NCBI GenBank assembly: GCA_002310095.1
Contig: DBYH01000026.1
Location: forward strand, 102,566 to 166,565
Origin: Firmicutes bacterium UBA1191
GTDB taxonomy: Bacteria; Bacillota; Clostridia; Peptostreptococcales; Anaerovoracaceae
Direction: 5' to 3'
Length of the DNA stretch: 64,000 nucleotides
In this document: positions 61,597 through 64,000 of the stretch, in pieces
How positions within the stretch are numbered: position 1 is the first letter of the stretch
Layout: every line of letters begins with the position of its first letter
Translations under genes and position numbers: made by a program
The notes under the pieces: generated by a model
Seen by the model: only the letters and a program-made list of their open reading frames with translations
What the model was told of the DNA's origin: nothing
The model's database searches: none

Positions 61597-62253
61597 ATGA
61601 AGATCAATACTGGTATTATCCGTGATTTCCTGGATGAGTACGGTCCGCAGATGAGGAAAATGGCTGTCATCTGCCTGGTGGGACTAGTGCTTTTCGCGGG
61701 ATTTTCGCTTTTCAGGGGCAGCGGCGACAGTGAGGTTCAGGATAGAAGCAGCGCCGGAGCTTCCGATGTCTACGCTGCCGACGCCGAGGAGACAGGCGGA
61801 ACTATTTTTGTAGACATAGGCGGCGCGGTTCAGAATCCCATGCTTGCGGAGCTGCCTGAAGGAAGCAGGGTGGACGACGCCATACAGGCGGCCGGAGGAC
61901 TCAAGCAGGAAGCTGACATGACCAGCATAAACAGGGCAGAGTTCCTTGAGGATGGACAGAAAGTGTTTGTTCCGTCCATGGTTCTTGACGAGGAGGGAAA
62001 TCTCGTTGAAGCGTCAAATCTTGCCTCTGCGTCAGTCGATACGGCTTCAACCGCGGCCATGGGCAAAGTCAATATCAATACTGCCGACTCAACTCAGCTT
62101 CAGACTCTGAACGGAGTGGGCCCGGCCACGGCCCAGAAGATCATCGACTATCGTGAATCGAACGGCAGATTCTCAAGCATAGAAGACATTAAGAACGTCT
62201 CAGGCATAGGCGACAAGACCTTTGAGAAACTGAAGGATCACATAACAACGTGA
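61597..62253 (+). CDS. comEA: ComEA-family DNA-binding/competence-like protein
   Basis: 218 residues. N-terminal membrane helix (about 22-40), Ser/Ala linker, SLBB domain (TIFVDIGGAVQNPMLAELPE, GSRVDDAIQAAGGLKQEADM) and C-terminal helix-hairpin-helix pair (KVNINTADSTQLQTLNGVGP, NGRFSSIEDIKNVSGIGDKT). ComEA binds incoming DNA on the outer face of the membrane in transformation. No comEC is adjacent. Start codon follows a poor ribosome site (AAAGGG, 18 bases upstream). Confidence 0.9.
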   Translation: MKINTGIIRDFLDEYGPQMRKMAVICLVGLVLFAGFSLFRGSGDSEVQDRSSAGASDVYAADAEETGGTIFVDIGGAVQNPMLAELPEGSRVDDAIQAAGGLKQEADMTSINRAEFLEDGQKVFVPSMVLDEEGNLVEASNLASASVDTASTAAMGKVNINTADSTQLQTLNGVGPATAQKIIDYRESNGRFSSIEDIKNVSGIGDKTFEKLKDHITT

Positions 62254-62257
62254 AGAC

Positions 62258-62268
62258 TGCCTTTGCAT
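62258..62268 (+). repeat. Short dispersed motif TGCCTTTGCAT
   Basis: Five bases after the comEA stop; identical to the copy after pgsA. Confidence 0.4.
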
Positions 62269-62275
62269 ATGAAAC

Positions 62276-62305
62276 TTGACGCAGTTATTCATGAAAATGT
62301 AGAAT
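62276..62305 (+). promoter_or_regulatory. Promoter of the deaminase gene
   Basis: TTGACG (62276-62281), 18-base spacer, TAGAAT (62300-62305), 37 bases before the ATG. Confidence 0.6.
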
Positions 62306-62341
62306 GTCCTCGGAAACGAAGCACAGCTTGGGGAGGAATCT

Positions 62342-63640
62342 ATGATAATCAAAGACATCAAAATCCTTGACGAGAACTTTGAAGTCAGAGACCACATGAA
62401 CGTGGCGATCGAGGACAGAAAGTTCCTGTCCATTACGAAGGGCATGCCCGATCCGGAGGGACGGGAAGTGTTCGACGGCAGGGGCAAATTCATGATGCCG
62501 GCTTTTTACAACACCCACTGTCACGTGCCGATGACATTGCTCAGAGGCTACGGCGAGGGTCTTCCGCTTCAGAGATGGCTGCAGGAGAGGATATTCCCGT
62601 TCGAGGCGAAGTTCAGCCCTCAGTACAAGTACTGGGGAGCCAAGCTTGGCGCCCTTGAACTGATCAAATCCGGATGCGTGTCCATTTCTGACATGTACTT
62701 CGACCTTGTGGATTACGGGCGGGCGCTCTTTGAGGCAGGGATGAAGGGAAATCTCTGCAACGGACTTGTCAGTTTCGACGAGGACGCTTCCTACTTCAAG
62801 GACAGGGCTTATCAGGATACGCTCAACCTCATGCAGTGGATGAAGGATAACGCTGCGAAGAACGACGGACGCATCAGAGCCGACGCTTCGGTTCATTCGG
62901 AATACGCGAACAAAGAGAAAGCTCTGAGAGAGGCCTTTGATTTCGCAGCAGACGAGGGACTTATAATACAGACTCATATTTCGGAGACCAGGGCGGAGCA
63001 CGAGGAATGCAAAGGCAGACACGGCCTCAGTCCGGTAAAATATTTCGAGAAGCTGGGTGCTTTCAGATCACCGGTCGTCGCTGCTCACTGCGTATGGCTC
63101 GATGATGAAGACGTTGACGTCATGATCGACAACAACGCGGTCATGTCCCACAATCCGTCGTCGAATCTGAAACTGGGAAGCGGTATCGCGCCGGTGAAGA
63201 AGTACGCGGACATGGGAATGAACATTACCATCGGAACCGACGGGGCTTCATCGAACAACAACCTGAACATGCTTGAGGAGGTCAATCTGGCGGCTATGCT
63301 GTGCAGAGGCCAGGCTATGGACGCCAACGCCATTCCTGTGGCTGAGATCGTTAAGGCGGCCACGAGAGGAGGAGCGCTGGCTCAGGGAAGAACTGACTGC
63401 GGACTCATTAAGGAAGGATTCAGAGCTGACTTCATAGTCTTCGACATGGACAAAGAGCATCTGACTCCTGACTATGACACGCTGTCGAACATCGTTTTCT
63501 CAGCCCAGAGTTCGGACATATGCATGACAGCCTGCGACGGCGAGATCATATACAAGGACGGCGAGGCTCTCTTCATAGACGAAGAGGAGACCATCGCAAA
63601 AGCTGAGGAAAGTTTCAAGAAAGTGCTTGAAAGCATCTGA
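62342..63640 (+). CDS. Amidohydrolase, 5-methylthioadenosine/S-adenosylhomocysteine deaminase type
   Basis: 432 residues with GGGGAGG before the ATG. Metal-binding motifs: YNTHCHVPMTLLRGYGEG (HxH), QTHISETRAEH, VVAAHCVWLDDED, MSHNPSSNLKLGSG and ITIGTDGASSNNNLN. This set matches the MTA/SAH deaminase group (MtaD/SsnA). It would convert SAM by-products to inosine derivatives. mtnA at 4.6 kb may act downstream in a purine-salvage-linked route, but intermediate genes are not seen. Guanine or other purine deaminase activity cannot be excluded. Confidence 0.87.
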   Translation: MIIKDIKILDENFEVRDHMNVAIEDRKFLSITKGMPDPEGREVFDGRGKFMMPAFYNTHCHVPMTLLRGYGEGLPLQRWLQERIFPFEAKFSPQYKYWGAKLGALELIKSGCVSISDMYFDLVDYGRALFEAGMKGNLCNGLVSFDEDASYFKDRAYQDTLNLMQWMKDNAAKNDGRIRADASVHSEYANKEKALREAFDFAADEGLIIQTHISETRAEHEECKGRHGLSPVKYFEKLGAFRSPVVAAHCVWLDDEDVDVMIDNNAVMSHNPSSNLKLGSGIAPVKKYADMGMNITIGTDGASSNNNLNMLEEVNLAAMLCRGQAMDANAIPVAEIVKAATRGGALAQGRTDCGLIKEGFRADFIVFDMDKEHLTPDYDTLSNIVFSAQSSDICMTACDGEIIYKDGEALFIDEEETIAKAEESFKKVLESI

Positions 63641-63655
63641 TTGATGATATATAAT
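63627..63655 (+). promoter_or_regulatory. rpsT promoter, -35 inside the deaminase gene
   Basis: TTGAAA (63627-63632), 17-base spacer, TATAAT (63650-63655). The ~60-base leader contains GCAGC-AATAAG-GCTGC, a small hairpin that might allow S20 autoregulation. Confidence 0.8.
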
Positions 63656-63722
63656 ACCGCTTGCGTGTTTAAGTGCAGCAATAAGGCTGCGCAGGCTATG
63701 AATTAAGAAAGTGGGGTAATTA

Positions 63723-63989
63723 ATGGCTAATATTAAATCCGCAAAGAAAAGAATCCGTGTCATCGACAAGAAGACAGCAAGAAACAGAAGAGTTAAAGGT
63801 CATCTGAAGGATGTCCTGAAGTCATTCGATGCTGCTATCGAGGCAGGCGATATGGAGAAGGCCAAGGCAGATCTTGCACTGGCTGAAAAGAAGCTTATGC
63901 AGGCTGCTGCAAAGGGAACTATCCACAAGAACGCCGCTTCAAGAAAAGTCTCAAGACTGACACAGAGATTCAACAAGGCTAACGCCTGA
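63723..63989 (+). CDS. rpsT: Ribosomal protein S20
   Basis: 88 residues, normal length: MANIKSAKKRIRVIDKKTAR and KGTIHKNAASRKVSRLTQRF are diagnostic. A primary-binding protein of 16S rRNA. ATG preceded by AGTGGGG. Monocistronic as far as visible; the window ends 11 bases after the stop. Confidence 0.98.
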   Translation: MANIKSAKKRIRVIDKKTARNRRVKGHLKDVLKSFDAAIEAGDMEKAKADLALAEKKLMQAAAKGTIHKNAASRKVSRLTQRFNKANA

Positions 63990-64000
63990 TTCTCACCCGT

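Overview
The window is one continuous piece of chromosome from a strictly anaerobic, Gram-positive member of the Clostridia. Pyruvate:ferredoxin oxidoreductase, an NfnAB transhydrogenase, pyruvate phosphate dikinase, a Rex-type operator and Bacillus/Clostridium-type LexA boxes point to a fermenting anaerobe. G+C looks moderate (about half, judged by eye). A relative of Mogibacterium/Anaerovoracaceae is my best guess, at low confidence. I see no insertion sequence, prophage, CRISPR array, tRNA or rRNA.

Layout. 1-9.1 kb: the 3' end of ppdK, a small membrane protein, a large M28-family lipoprotein peptidase, mtnA, a ParA/MinD-like protein whose P-loop lysine is replaced by cysteine, and a CPA2 antiporter. 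9.2-16.5 kb: a redox operon with a Rex operator over its promoter, encoding a tandemly duplicated RnfB-type polyferredoxin, pyruvate:ferredoxin oxidoreductase and NfnAB. Pyruvate oxidation, ferredoxin transfer and NAD(P)H balancing are therefore under one switch. 16.6-22.4 kb: a cation efflux protein, then two saccharopine-dehydrogenase-like paralogues around a PHP phosphoesterase and a convergent AraC regulator, a cluster of unknown function. 22.5-31.2 kb: ThrH, then an SOS operon (Y-family polymerase, YolD-like, uvrB, uvrA) whose promoter spacer is a LexA box, then pncB. 31.2-35.4 kb: fba with an 83-residue membrane protein (minus strand), an RluD-type pseudouridine synthase, lepB, smpB, a coiled-coil protein and tmRNA.

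35.4-38.9 kb is accessory: an ABC exporter with an XRE-AbrB regulator, an alpha/beta hydrolase, and an XRE regulator fused to a complete desulfoferrodoxin. 38.9-41.6 kb holds feoA-feoB and the FeoB-associated Cys-rich protein behind three TTAG-N6-CTAA palindromes. 41.6-47.8 kb has a TPP riboswitch, thiXYZ, and sbcD-sbcC joined to thiZ by stop/start overlap. 47.9-55.8 kb is the conserved run uppP, ftsK, rimO, pgsA, cinA, recA, with two LexA boxes flanking the recA promoter. 55.8-64 kb holds rplU (with an unusual C-terminal extension), rpmA (without the usual Firmicutes N-terminal leader), obgE, an HD hydrolase, the radical-SAM/DUF2344 pair, comEA, an MTA/SAH deaminase and rpsT.

The genome is compact. 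Several promoters lie in the 3' ends of upstream genes or inside terminators, and two genes appear to have leaderless mRNAs (perfect TATAAT six bases before ATG). The most interesting items are the XRE-desulfoferrodoxin fusion, the doubled RnfB-type polyferredoxin under Rex control, the triple iron operator, the loss of the L27 leader together with the prp gene, and the saccharopine-dehydrogenase-like cluster. All functional calls come from reading the sequence; no database search was run.
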